DNA of 8,563 nucleotides from Pseudomonadota bacterium (GCA_021808185.1 JAKBCB010000145.1:1-8563); one strand, 5' to 3'; shown: positions 1 through 6,147, numbered from the stretch's first letter. Numbers and translations are program-made. Notes: a model not told the origin generated them from the sequence alone.

Positions 1-405
1 GTGCATCCGGCCAACCCGGACATCGCCGGGGTGTCCATCGTGCAGCTCAACCGCCCCTTCGCCGGCGTCGGCGCGGTGACGCGCAACACCTGCATTATTG
101 CCCCCGGCCGGTCCGACCGTAGCCCCACCGGGACCGGCACCAGCGCCCGCATGGCCGTGCTGCACGCCCGCGGGCAGATGCGGGTGGGCGACTCGATGAT
201 TCACGAAAGCCTGATAGGCAGCCGCTTCACCGGCCGGATCGTGGCACAAACCACTGTCGCCGGCCGCCCTGCCATCGTGCCCACGATCAGCGGGCGGGCC
301 TGGATCACCGGGTTTCACACGTACCTGATCGACCCATCCGACCCGTGGCCGGAAGGGTTTCAGGTGGCGGATATGACCGGCGTGGGCGGCGGCATGGCCC
401 AGTAG
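1..405 (+). CDS. Proline racemase superfamily protein, probable trans-3-hydroxy-L-proline dehydratase (5' truncated)
   Basis: This is the C-terminal 134 residues of a proline racemase-superfamily enzyme; the gene starts before the window. The GTG at base 1 is simply the first in-frame codon, not a convincing start, because the family is usually about 330-345 residues. The signature is DRSPTGTGTSARMA at visible residues 39-52. In proline racemases and 4-hydroxyproline epimerases the position after SP is the second catalytic Cys. Here it is Thr43, the arrangement known for trans-3-hydroxy-L-proline dehydratases, which dehydrate the substrate to a pyrroline carboxylate that a reductase then converts to proline. 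The first catalytic Cys lies outside the window, so the assignment to dehydratase is inferred from one residue. The tail WITGFHTYLIDPSDPWPEGF is typical of the family. The enzyme should be cytosolic. It converges with the small gene on the opposite strand, leaving 11 bases between stop codons. Confidence 0.88.
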   Translation: MHPANPDIAGVSIVQLNRPFAGVGAVTRNTCIIAPGRSDRSPTGTGTSARMAVLHARGQMRVGDSMIHESLIGSRFTGRIVAQTTVAGRPAIVPTISGRAWITGFHTYLIDPSDPWPEGFQVADMTGVGGGMAQ

Positions 406-406
406 C

Positions 407-432
407 GGCCAGACGCTCAGAACATCCTGGCC
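407..432. terminator. Inverted repeat at the convergent gene ends (weak terminator candidate)
   Basis: GGCCAG at 407-412 pairs with CTGGCC at 427-432 around a 14-base loop. It lies directly after the plus-strand stop (403-405) and covers the last codons of the minus-strand gene ending at 417. The position suits a terminator for the plus-strand gene, but there is no T-run on either side, so this is only a candidate. Confidence 0.2.
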
Positions 433-719
433 ACGTGCCGCGCCAGCAAGGTCGCCACCTCGAACACGTCGAGCCACAGCCCCGCCGACAGGACGAGGAT
501 GACGATGCTGCCGACGGCCCACGGCAGCCGTCCCTGCAAGGTCGGCGCGTGCTCGCCGATACGGCGGCGCAAATCCGGCACGTCGCGATTCATCGCGCGC
601 GGCGCTGTCCCGGCGCCAGCGCCGGGCAGGCGCTGCCCGAAGGCCCGGCGCGGTGCGTCGCCGTCCGCCAACGACCCGCCAGTCCGCGGAGCATGATCGG
701 TCAAGGCCACGCCCGACAT
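417..719 (-). CDS. Small single-pass membrane protein of unknown function (100 aa)
   Basis: I do not recognise a family. The protein has a Gly/Ala/Arg-rich low-complexity N-terminal part (residues 1-42), a basic stretch DLRRRIGEH (49-57), one hydrophobic segment at about 66-84 (PWAVGSIVILVLSAGLWLD), and a short C-terminal tail that could form an amphipathic helix. A single-pass inner-membrane protein with a cytoplasmic basic N-terminus is the simplest reading. The ATG at 719 is chosen because a perfect GGAGGT lies six bases upstream of it. An internal ATG at 593 (MNRDVPDL) would give a compact 58-residue protein containing all of the recognisable part, but it has no visible ribosome-binding site. 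The gene is preceded by a 371-base gap, so it probably has its own promoter. It is real on balance because of the RBS and the clean membrane segment, but its function is unknown. Confidence 0.6.
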   Translation of the reverse strand: MSGVALTDHAPRTGGSLADGDAPRRAFGQRLPGAGAGTAPRAMNRDVPDLRRRIGEHAPTLQGRLPWAVGSIVILVLSAGLWLDVFEVATLLARHVARMF

Positions 720-725
720 GTCTTT

Positions 726-731
726 ACCTCC
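726..731 (-). promoter_or_regulatory. Shine-Dalgarno GGAGGT fixing the start at 719
   Basis: On the minus strand GGAGGT is followed by the six bases AAAGAC and then ATG. This is the strongest ribosome-binding site in the window and it decides for the longer 100-residue form of the small membrane protein. Confidence 0.75.
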
Positions 732-1032
732 ATCCGCGACAAGCCGAGTTCCGTCGCCCGGCGTGCCTTTATCGATTTAGCACATGCCTATTGTTGGCAG
801 CTTCGCGGCGCGTGATCGCGTCATGTCTTGTAGGGATTTGTCAGAAGCAATACGAAACGACCCACATCCTGGGGTATTCTCGTCACGGCATGCCGCCACC
901 CTGGCGCGTGGCCGGCGGCACAGGCTGGGCCGAACATTCCCCCAGAACCACGATCCGCCCGATCCGGCACCGCCATGGCGTGCAATTTACCGTATCGACC
1001 GCCGTTCCACCACGCAGGGTTGTATTGCGCAC

Positions 1033-1069
1033 TGGGCGCGAGAGACAACCGGCTGGGCAACCGCGCCCA
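1033..1069 (-). terminator. GC-rich hairpin downstream of the chalcone-isomerase-like gene
   Basis: TGGGCGCG at 1033-1040 is a perfect 8-base inverted repeat of CGCGCCCA at 1062-1069, with a 21-base loop. It begins 21 bases after the stop codon of the gene ending at 1091. No U-rich tract follows on the minus strand, so it could be a weak intrinsic terminator or an mRNA 3'-end stabilising stem. Confidence 0.3.
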
Positions 1070-1090
1070 ACAATCGTCGGGCCGCCGCGG

Positions 1091-1699
1091 TCAGTTGCCC
1101 CTGCCGAGCAGGGCGCGCTTGAACGGCTCGCTCGGCGGATAGGGGCCGATGAATGTGGCCAGAATGGCGCGGGTGAAGGCCGGCTCGTCCACCGTGCCCA
1201 GCGCGCGGCCGTTGAGCGAAATCCGCACCGAGCCGCCATCGAACGCCAGCGTGCTTTCGTCGCCGCGATGGAACTCGGGCACGGCGGCGAGGAAGCGTGC
1301 GACATCCTGCGGCGGCAGATGGCACGGCGCCTTGCAGTTGTCGGCCAGCCCCTCCGCCCAGGCCGCCCGCGCGCGATCCTCGTTCACGTCGTGGACGAAG
1401 CGGATGCGCATGATCCTGACCCCGGTGGAGTGCAGGATCGCGTCCGCATCCTCGGTCGGTTTCTCCAGATACAGGGCTGCGACGTAAATATGCACGCGGA
1501 AGACCGAATAGGTCCGCAGTCCGATGCCGTTCAGCCGCAGCGTCACGCCCTGGTATTGCATCTGGTCGGGCATCGAGACGCCGTCCAGGTCGGCCGCGGC
1601 GGCAAGCGGTATGTCGGCCACGACAAGCACCACAGCCGCCGTCAGCACGGCGCAGAATCGCAGGGTCGGGGCGGCAAGGCCCTGTAATCGCTTCGTCAC
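1091..1699 (-). CDS. Exported chalcone-isomerase-like domain protein
   Basis: This 202-residue protein has a long N-terminal signal peptide: a basic start, a hydrophobic core at about 16-30 (CAVLTAAVVLVVADI), and a likely cleavage after Ala36 (PLAAAA|DLDG). The mature part matches the bacterial chalcone-isomerase-like family: LNGIGLRTYSVFRVHIYVAALYLEK at 56-80 is that family's hallmark pattern of an NG(I/A)G(L/V)R turn followed by a strand ending in YVAALYL. The C-terminal TFIGPYPPSEPFKRALLG also fits. Bacterial members are periplasmic and have no established chalcone isomerase activity, so a flavonoid role should not be assumed; a fatty-acid or small-hydrophobic-ligand pocket is plausible by fold only. 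Cys122 and Cys126 (CKAPC) could form a disulfide after export. The start is GTG at 1699, supported by the signal peptide. No Shine-Dalgarno is visible. The gene lies 74 bases after the GltB-like gene on the same strand. Confidence 0.85.
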   Translation of the reverse strand: MTKRLQGLAAPTLRFCAVLTAAVVLVVADIPLAAAADLDGVSMPDQMQYQGVTLRLNGIGLRTYSVFRVHIYVAALYLEKPTEDADAILHSTGVRIMRIRFVHDVNEDRARAAWAEGLADNCKAPCHLPPQDVARFLAAVPEFHRGDESTLAFDGGSVRISLNGRALGTVDEPAFTRAILATFIGPYPPSEPFKRALLGRGN

Positions 1700-1705
1700 T
1701 GAACT

Positions 1706-1733
1706 AGCCTAGGGCAGCCGCCGCCGGAGGCAA
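1706..1733 (-). promoter_or_regulatory. Possible promoter giving a leaderless transcript
   Basis: On the minus strand TTGCCT (1728-1733) and TAGGCT (1706-1711) are 16 bases apart. The second hexamer ends six bases before the GTG at 1699, so transcription would start at or next to the start codon, which agrees with the lack of a Shine-Dalgarno. The hexamers match the sigma-70 consensus at only four and three of six positions, so this is a weak call. Confidence 0.22.
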
Positions 1734-1744
1734 CCCCGTACGGA

Positions 1745-1764
1745 GGCGCGCGGCCCCCCGCGCC
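1745..1764 (-). terminator. GC-rich hairpin after the GltB-like gene
   Basis: GGCGCG (1745-1750) pairs with CGCGCC (1759-1764) around an eight-base loop, starting 9 bases past the stop codon at 1774-1776. A second palindrome, CCGTACGG, sits at 1736-1743. There is no U-tract, so it is a candidate terminator or stabilising stem that would separate the operon from the chalcone-isomerase-like gene. Confidence 0.3.
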
Positions 1765-1773
1765 AGGGCCGCC

Positions 1774-3204
1774 CTAGGTGCCCGCATTGCGAAAGCCGCC
1801 AACGCCGCGCTCGATCTCGGTCACATGGCTGGGCAGGAACTCCTCCGCGCTCGCCAGTCCACACGAATGCGCGATGATCTCCACCTCCTCGCGCACCCGC
1901 TCGGCGTAGCGCATCACCCGCACCGCCTTGTCGGACGGATCGAGGCCGGCGATCAGCCTGGGGTTCGCCGCCGTCACCCCGGTCGGGCAGTTGCCGGTGC
2001 CGCATTTCATCGCCTGGATGCAGCCGAGCGAGAACATGAAGCCGCGCGCGCTGACCACGAAATCCGCGCCCATGCACAGCGCCCACGCCACCTTGTCCGG
2101 CGTGACCAGCTTGCCGGAGGCGACGAGGCGGATGCGCTCGGTCAGGCCGTGCCGCGCCCGCGCCTCGGCCACCAGCGGCAGCGCCTGGGTGATCGGCAGC
2201 CCCACGTAGTCGGCCAGCGGCGCCGGCGCCGCCCCGGTGCCGCCCTCGCCGCCATCCACGGCGATATAGTCCGGGCAGCCTTCCGGGTGGGCGAGGCAGT
2301 CGAGGAACCATTCGTCGAGGAAGGCCGGCTGGCCGGCGACGAACTTCACCCCCACCGGCTTGCCGGTGACGCGGCGCACCCGTTCCACGAACCGGCCAAG
2401 CTCGCGCACGCTGCCGATGTCGGTGTGCCGGTTCGGGCTGATCGAGGGCTGCCCCGGCGGGATACCCCGGATCTCGGCGATCTCGGCCGTGACCTTGGCC
2501 CCCGGCAGGATGCCGCCCTTGCCCGGCTTGGCCCCCTGCGCCAGCTTGACCTCGAACATGCGCACCTGCGGATGCGCGGCGATGGCGCGCAGTTTCTCCT
2601 CGGACAGATTGCCCGCGTCATCGCGCACGCCGTATTTGGCGGTGCCGATCTGCATGACGATGTCCGCGCCGCCTTCCAGATGGTAGCGCGAAAGCCCGCC
2701 CTCGCCGGTCGCCATCCAGATGCCCGCCTGCCTGGCGCCGCGCGACAGCGCCGTGACGGCGGCGTGGCTCAGCGCGCCGTAGCTCATGCCGGAGATGTTG
2801 AAGAAGCTGCGCGCCATGTATGGCGCGGCACAGGCCCCCGGCCCTTCGGCGATGCCGATCTGCTTGCCGGCGAAGCCGCGCTGCTCCGCCTCCAGCACCG
2901 GGAACGGCGCGTTGCGGAACACGAAGGCGGGGGTGTTCTCGCTGCCGAAGCTGACGAGGTTCGAGACGCCCTTGGCCGAGCGGTAGATCCATGCCCGCTC
3001 CAGCCGCGTGAACGGGCGCTCGATCCAGTCCGGCAGATACTGGTACTGCCGCATGTATTCGCCCCAGGTTTCGGCGAAGTAGCGGACATGACCAACCAGC
3101 GGGTAGTTGCGCAGAATGGTGTGCGCGGTCTGCCGCCGGTCGCGGACATAGACCGCGGCCAGGGCAGCGAGCAGCAGCGCGAGCAACGCGAGGGCGACGA
3201 GCAT
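1774..3204 (-). CDS. Membrane-anchored glutamate-synthase-like FMN/[3Fe-4S] protein
   Basis: This 476-residue protein corresponds to the FMN-binding (alpha/beta barrel) domain of glutamate synthase large subunits, in the stand-alone form often annotated FMN-binding glutamate synthase family protein. Order of features: a hydrophobic N-terminal segment at about 2-20 followed by RDRR, so the catalytic part should be cytoplasmic by the positive-inside rule; SGMSYGALSHAAV (138-150); GEGG (167-170); KPGKGGILPG (226-235); SPNRHTDIGSVREL (256-269); PVGVKF (283-288); DGGEGGTGAAP (317-327); and the cluster motif C395-x5-C401-x4-C406, the same spacing as the [3Fe-4S] ligands of glutamate synthase. The glutamine amidotransferase domain and the structural beta-helix domain of full GltB are absent, and no GltD partner is in view, so classic glutamate synthesis is not shown. 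The ATG at 3204 is chosen because GGGAGGAA lies just upstream; the longer open frame runs into the aldehyde dehydrogenase gene. It follows that gene after 71 bases, probably in one operon. Confidence 0.9.
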   Translation of the reverse strand: MLVALALLALLLAALAAVYVRDRRQTAHTILRNYPLVGHVRYFAETWGEYMRQYQYLPDWIERPFTRLERAWIYRSAKGVSNLVSFGSENTPAFVFRNAPFPVLEAEQRGFAGKQIGIAEGPGACAAPYMARSFFNISGMSYGALSHAAVTALSRGARQAGIWMATGEGGLSRYHLEGGADIVMQIGTAKYGVRDDAGNLSEEKLRAIAAHPQVRMFEVKLAQGAKPGKGGILPGAKVTAEIAEIRGIPPGQPSISPNRHTDIGSVRELGRFVERVRRVTGKPVGVKFVAGQPAFLDEWFLDCLAHPEGCPDYIAVDGGEGGTGAAPAPLADYVGLPITQALPLVAEARARHGLTERIRLVASGKLVTPDKVAWALCMGADFVVSARGFMFSLGCIQAMKCGTGNCPTGVTAANPRLIAGLDPSDKAVRVMRYAERVREEVEIIAHSCGLASAEEFLPSHVTEIERGVGGFRNAGT

Positions 3205-3211
3205 CCGGTGA

Positions 3212-3219
3212 TTCCTCCC
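3212..3219 (-). promoter_or_regulatory. Shine-Dalgarno GGGAGGAA fixing the start at 3204
   Basis: On the minus strand GGGAGGAA is followed by a short spacer (seven bases after the motif, nine after GGAGG) and ATG. It rules out the 70-residue upstream extension, which would overlap the aldehyde dehydrogenase gene. Confidence 0.65.
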
Positions 3220-3275
3220 TTGCGGGACACTACCGAAGCCGCCGCCAAGCGACAGTGAACAAAACGTAGGTGCCG

Positions 3276-4772
3276 TCAGTCCGTCTTGATCCACACCGCC
3301 TTGACGTTGAGGTACTCCTCCAGGTGCTGGATGCCGCTCTCGCGCCCATAGCCGCTCATTTTGTAGCCGCCGAACGGTACCGCCGGGTCCATCGCCTGAT
3401 AGCAGTTGATCCACACCGAACCAGCGCGGATGCCCTTCGCGAGTCGGTGCGCCTTGCTCACATCGCGCGTCCAGACGCCGCTGCCGAGGCCGAACATGGT
3501 GTTGTTGGCGCGGCTCAGCACCTCGTCGATATCGGTGAACGGAATGGCGGAGATCACCGGGCCGAAGATCTCCTCCTGTGCGATGCGCATGTCGTCGCGC
3601 ACGTCGGCGAACACCGTGGGGGCGACGAAATAGCCGTTTGCCAGATCGCCGTCGGTCAGCCGCTCGCCGCCGGTGACCGGGCGGGCGCCTTCCTGGCGGC
3701 CGATGGCGAGGTAGCTGCTCACGCGGTCGAACTGCTCGCGTGAGACCAGCGGCCCGATCGTCACGTCCGGGTCGAGCCCGTTGCCGACGCGCAGGTTGCG
3801 GCCGAAATCGGCGACGCGGCCGACGAACTCGTCATAGATGCGCCGCTCGACGAACAGCCGCGTGCCGGCGGAACAGATCTGGCCGGAATTGAGGAAGGTC
3901 GCCATGCCGGCGCCGGGCACCGCCGCGTCCAGATCGGCGTCCGCAAAGACGATGTCCGGCGACTTGCCGCCCAGTTCCAGCGACAGCCGTTTCAGATTGC
4001 CCGCCGATGCCTGCACGATCTTCTGGCCGGTGACATGGCTGCCGGTGAACGCGATCTTGTCCACGCCCATATGCCGCGCCAGCGCCGCCCCGGCCGTCTC
4101 GCCGAACCCCGGCACCACGTTCAGCACGCCCGGCGGCACGCCCGCCTCCAGCGCCAGTTGCCCGAGCAGCAGCGGCGTCAGCGGCGCTTCCTCGGCGGGC
4201 TTGAGGATGACGGTGCAGCCGGTCGCCAGCGCAGGGCCGATCTTCCACAGGCTGGAGGACAGCGGCGCGTTCCACGGGATGATGGCGCCGACGACGCCCA
4301 CCGGCTCCTTCAGCGTGTAGGAAAACACCTCGCCCGGCAGCGAATTCTCGATGGTCTCGCCGTGCAGCGCCGTCGCCATGCCGGCGTAGTAGCGCAGCAG
4401 GCCGATGGCGCGACGCTTCATGCCGCGCGTGCGCTGCACCGGCGCGCCCATGTCGAGCGTGTCGAGTTCGGTGATTTCGTCGGCGTGCTGCTCCACCAGA
4501 TCGGCGAAGCGCAGCAGGATCGCCTGCCGCTCGAACGGCTTGACCTTGCCCCACGGCCCCTCGAACGCGCGCCGCGCGGCTTCCACCGCGCGGTCGATAT
4601 CCTCCGCGTCGCCTTCGGCGACTTGCGCCAGCACCTCGCCGGTCGCCGGGTTGATGCTGTCGAAGGTCTTGCCGGAGGCGGCCTCCAGCCACTTGCCGTC
4701 GATCAGCAGCCGCTTGGTCTTGCCGTCGAGGAATGGGTGCTGGGCGTGCTGGCGCGAACCGGGAGCGGTCAT
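3276..4772 (-). CDS. NAD(P)-dependent aldehyde dehydrogenase
   Basis: The 498-residue product is a full-length member of the aldehyde dehydrogenase superfamily, which oxidises aldehydes to carboxylic acids with NAD(P)+ in the cytosol. All key residues are present: Asn168 in PWNAPL (oxyanion hole), Lys191 in ILKPAEEAPLTP (cofactor binding), the FTGS turn at 242-245, the general base Glu266 in LELGGKSP, the nucleophile Cys300 in NSGQICSAGTRL, and Glu401 in EEIFGPV (nicotinamide ribose contact). The C-terminal PFGGYKMSGYGRESG (466-480) is typical of the broad betaine-aldehyde/phenylacetaldehyde/retinal dehydrogenase-like group. The natural aldehyde cannot be read from the sequence. The ATG at 4772 has GGAGG eight bases upstream. 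It lies 73 bases after the SDR gene and 71 before the GltB-like gene, all on the same strand, which suggests joint expression. Confidence 0.95.
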   Translation of the reverse strand: MTAPGSRQHAQHPFLDGKTKRLLIDGKWLEAASGKTFDSINPATGEVLAQVAEGDAEDIDRAVEAARRAFEGPWGKVKPFERQAILLRFADLVEQHADEITELDTLDMGAPVQRTRGMKRRAIGLLRYYAGMATALHGETIENSLPGEVFSYTLKEPVGVVGAIIPWNAPLSSSLWKIGPALATGCTVILKPAEEAPLTPLLLGQLALEAGVPPGVLNVVPGFGETAGAALARHMGVDKIAFTGSHVTGQKIVQASAGNLKRLSLELGGKSPDIVFADADLDAAVPGAGMATFLNSGQICSAGTRLFVERRIYDEFVGRVADFGRNLRVGNGLDPDVTIGPLVSREQFDRVSSYLAIGRQEGARPVTGGERLTDGDLANGYFVAPTVFADVRDDMRIAQEEIFGPVISAIPFTDIDEVLSRANNTMFGLGSGVWTRDVSKAHRLAKGIRAGSVWINCYQAMDPAVPFGGYKMSGYGRESGIQHLEEYLNVKAVWIKTD

Positions 4773-4780
4773 CGCGGCGT

Positions 4781-4827
4781 CCTCCGTGGCGTGCGTTATG
4801 AAGTTACGGACATTGCGCCCACGCCAC
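4781..4827 (-). promoter_or_regulatory. Leader stem next to the aldehyde dehydrogenase ribosome-binding site
   Basis: GTGGCGTG at 4786-4793 is a perfect inverted repeat of CACGCCAC at 4820-4827, with a 26-base loop that is the most AT-rich part of the spacer. In the mRNA the 3' arm of the stem ends exactly where the GGAGG (4781-4785) begins. The loop on the minus strand contains CATAAC, a partial -10-like hexamer. The element could modulate translation, mark an RNA processing point, or conceal an internal promoter. Confidence 0.3.
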
Positions 4828-4845
4828 CGGCGCTGTCCAGGCGGG

Positions 4846-5559
4846 TCAGGCCACCTGCCCGCCGCCGTCGATGTCCACGACGGTGCCGGTCATGTAGGGG
4901 TTGAGCAACACCGCCAACGTCAACTCGGCAATCTCCCGCGCCGTGCCGACATGGCGCGCGGGCAGGCGGCGGCGCGCCTGTTCCATCATCTCGCCGCGCT
5001 GCCCGTTCGGCAGGCGCGACCACATCTCGGTATCGACCAGCCCTGGGCAGATCACATTCACCCGCACCGGCGCCAGTTCGTGCGCCAGCCCTCGGCCCAG
5101 CCCCTCCACCGCGCTGTTGATCGCCGTGAGCGCGGCGGCCCCGATCGGCTTGCGGCTCGCGCTGCCGGAGAACAGGGCGACCGATGCGCGGGCCGAGAAA
5201 TCCGCCTCGCGCACCGCCTGATACGGCCCCCAGAACTTGCTCAGCATCGAGGCCATCGCGTCCGCGACATCAAGCTCGCGGAACGAGCCGAACGCCACGG
5301 CGCTGCCCGGAATGGCGAGATGATCGATCTTGCCGGCCGCCTTCATGCCGGCGGAGATGGAAGCGGGATCGGTGAGGTCGATGACCTTGCCGGTCAGCCG
5401 CCCCGTGGCGGCCAGTTCCCCGGTGAGCTTGGCCACCCGCTCCGGGCTGCGGCTGGCCACGATCAGGTCCGCCCCCTGCCCCGCCACCAGTGCCGCCAGC
5501 GCGCGGCCGATGCCCTGGGTTGCCCCGATAATCAGAAACCGCTTTCCGGCCAACGACAT
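4846..5559 (-). CDS. Atypical short-chain dehydrogenase/reductase (SDR) lacking the YxxxK pair
   Basis: The product is 237 residues, normal for a classical-size SDR. It has the N-terminal Rossmann glycine motif GATQGIG (12-18), a basic residue after the second strand (SRSPER, 36-41) that would suit NADP(H), the PGLVDTEMW loop (172-180), and the ending YMTGTVVDIDGGGQVA (222-237). However, aligning AAALTAINSAVEGL (141-154) with the usual AAYSASKAAVEAL places Leu144 where the catalytic Tyr should be and Asn148 where Lys should be. The NNAG motif is replaced by IPGSA (83-87). Ser131 and Ser133 are in the region of the catalytic Ser. Cofactor binding is therefore likely retained, but standard SDR hydride-transfer chemistry is doubtful. 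The same local pattern runs through a coherent, well-preserved protein, so it looks like a divergent subfamily rather than decay. The ATG at 5559 is preceded by GAGGAAA. It lies 68 bases after the OsmC gene and 73 before the aldehyde dehydrogenase. Confidence 0.9.
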   Translation of the reverse strand: MSLAGKRFLIIGATQGIGRALAALVAGQGADLIVASRSPERVAKLTGELAATGRLTGKVIDLTDPASISAGMKAAGKIDHLAIPGSAVAFGSFRELDVADAMASMLSKFWGPYQAVREADFSARASVALFSGSASRKPIGAAALTAINSAVEGLGRGLAHELAPVRVNVICPGLVDTEMWSRLPNGQRGEMMEQARRRLPARHVGTAREIAELTLAVLLNPYMTGTVVDIDGGGQVA

Positions 5560-5566
5560 GCTGTTT

Positions 5567-5570
5567 CCTC
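5567..5570 (-). promoter_or_regulatory. Shine-Dalgarno GAGG for the SDR start at 5559
   Basis: The minus strand reads GCGAGGAAACAGC directly before ATG. The seven-base spacing selects this start over a 129-residue upstream extension of Arg/Gly-rich sequence that would overlap the OsmC gene. Confidence 0.6.
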
Positions 5571-5627
5571 GCCCAAGAGCGACAGAGTGCATCAGGCGCG
5601 CGTGGGGTGTCGAGGTGGCGACGCGCC

Positions 5628-6140
5628 CTAACCCGGCGCGACCAGCGTCGCGCTCAGCTTCGGCGGCGTGCGCAGGGTCTGGAAGATCACGCAGTACCGC
5701 TCGGTCGTCGCCACCAGCCGTTCCAGCTTCGCCGCGTCGGCATCGGTGTCCAGTTCGAACCGCAAGGCGATCTCGGTCATGCCCACCGGCGCGGTCTTGT
5801 CCACGCCGAGCGTGCCGCGCGCGTCCCACACGCCCTCGGCGATCACGCGTCCGCCGCGCAGGCTGAGGCCCATTGCCATCGCCACCGCGCGCAACGTGAC
5901 GCCCGCGCAGGCGACCAGCGCCTCCAGCAGCATGTCGGCCGAGCACGCGAGCGCCCCGCTGCCCCCGGCGGCCTGGTGCAGCCCGGCGGAGGTGCTGCCC
6001 TGCCAGCCGGACACCGCGCAGGCCACATCGGTCATGTCGAGCGTCGCCTCCGCCCGCGCCGGAACCAGCGCGCTGGCCGGCTCCTCGCGATACCGTGCCT
6101 TCAACGGCGCTTGCAGCGCCCGCAGCGTTTCGACGTCCAT
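5628..6140 (-). CDS. OsmC-family protein (probable thiol peroxidase type)
   Basis: The 170-residue product fits the OsmC/Ohr superfamily, small cytosolic homodimers that reduce organic peroxides through two cysteines. The first Cys is at 78 in LLEALVACAGVTLRAVA (71-87), at the start of the long central helix, and the second at 150 in ERYCVIFQTL (147-156), the positions expected for the redox pair. The N-terminal LRALQAPLKARYREEP (6-21) is typical of a subgroup distinct from classical Ohr. Peroxidase activity is inferred from the family and the two cysteines; the physiological substrate is unknown. The ATG at 6140 has GGAGG seven bases upstream. The longer open frame to 6287 would overlap the propeller gene and encodes Arg-rich sequence, so I reject it. 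It lies 88 bases downstream of the propeller gene, with two GC-rich hairpins in the spacer, and 68 bases before the SDR gene. Confidence 0.9.
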   Translation of the reverse strand: MDVETLRALQAPLKARYREEPASALVPARAEATLDMTDVACAVSGWQGSTSAGLHQAAGGSGALACSADMLLEALVACAGVTLRAVAMAMGLSLRGGRVIAEGVWDARGTLGVDKTAPVGMTEIALRFELDTDADAAKLERLVATTERYCVIFQTLRTPPKLSATLVAPG

Positions 6141-6147
6141 TGTGTCC

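Larger units (their letters stand above)
720..1090. other. 371-base intergenic gap with no supported gene
   Basis: The gap holds the 5' leader of the small membrane protein gene (720-731) and presumably its promoter. The only clearly AT-richer stretches are about 766-795 (contains TTTATCGATTTAG on the plus strand) and about 831-856; neither gives a good -35/-10 pair. Toward the right end is a hairpin at 1033-1069, listed separately. Short open frames at 784-1122 (+) and 821-1060 (-) have no RBS, no domain and biased composition, so I do not call them. No tRNA-like or repeat structure was seen. Confidence 0.5.

Noticed and set aside
784..1122. Short open frames in the gap (784-1122 plus strand, 821-1060 minus strand)
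   Set aside because: There is no RBS, no signal or domain, and composition is like that of other non-coding frames here.
653..1687. Plus-strand 344-codon open frame across the 720-1090 gap and the chalcone-isomerase-like gene
   Set aside because: Most of it is antisense to the exported protein gene, and the part in the gap has no domain, no RBS and shadow-like composition.
1825..3258. Plus-strand 477-codon open frame opposite the GltB-like gene
   Set aside because: It lies wholly antisense to a gene with clear motifs, is rich in Arg/His/Ala/Gly, has no domain, and is the usual product of third-position GC bias.
3205..3414. 70-residue N-terminal extension of the GltB-like protein
   Set aside because: It would overlap the aldehyde dehydrogenase gene and its sequence is not family-like; a good RBS and a membrane segment begin at 3204.
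5595..5627. GGCGCG/CGCGCC inverted repeat in the OsmC-SDR spacer
   Set aside because: The stem is only six bases with a loop of about 21, alternative pairings are equally good, and there is no U-tract; this is expected by chance in GC-rich DNA.
4035..5631. Long plus-strand open frames opposite the aldehyde dehydrogenase and SDR genes
   Set aside because: They are antisense shadows, Arg- and Pro-rich, with no ribosome-binding site or family signature.
5560..5946. 129-residue N-terminal extension of the SDR
   Set aside because: It overlaps the OsmC gene antisense-frame style, is Arg/Gly-rich, and the Rossmann fold begins directly after the ATG at 5559.
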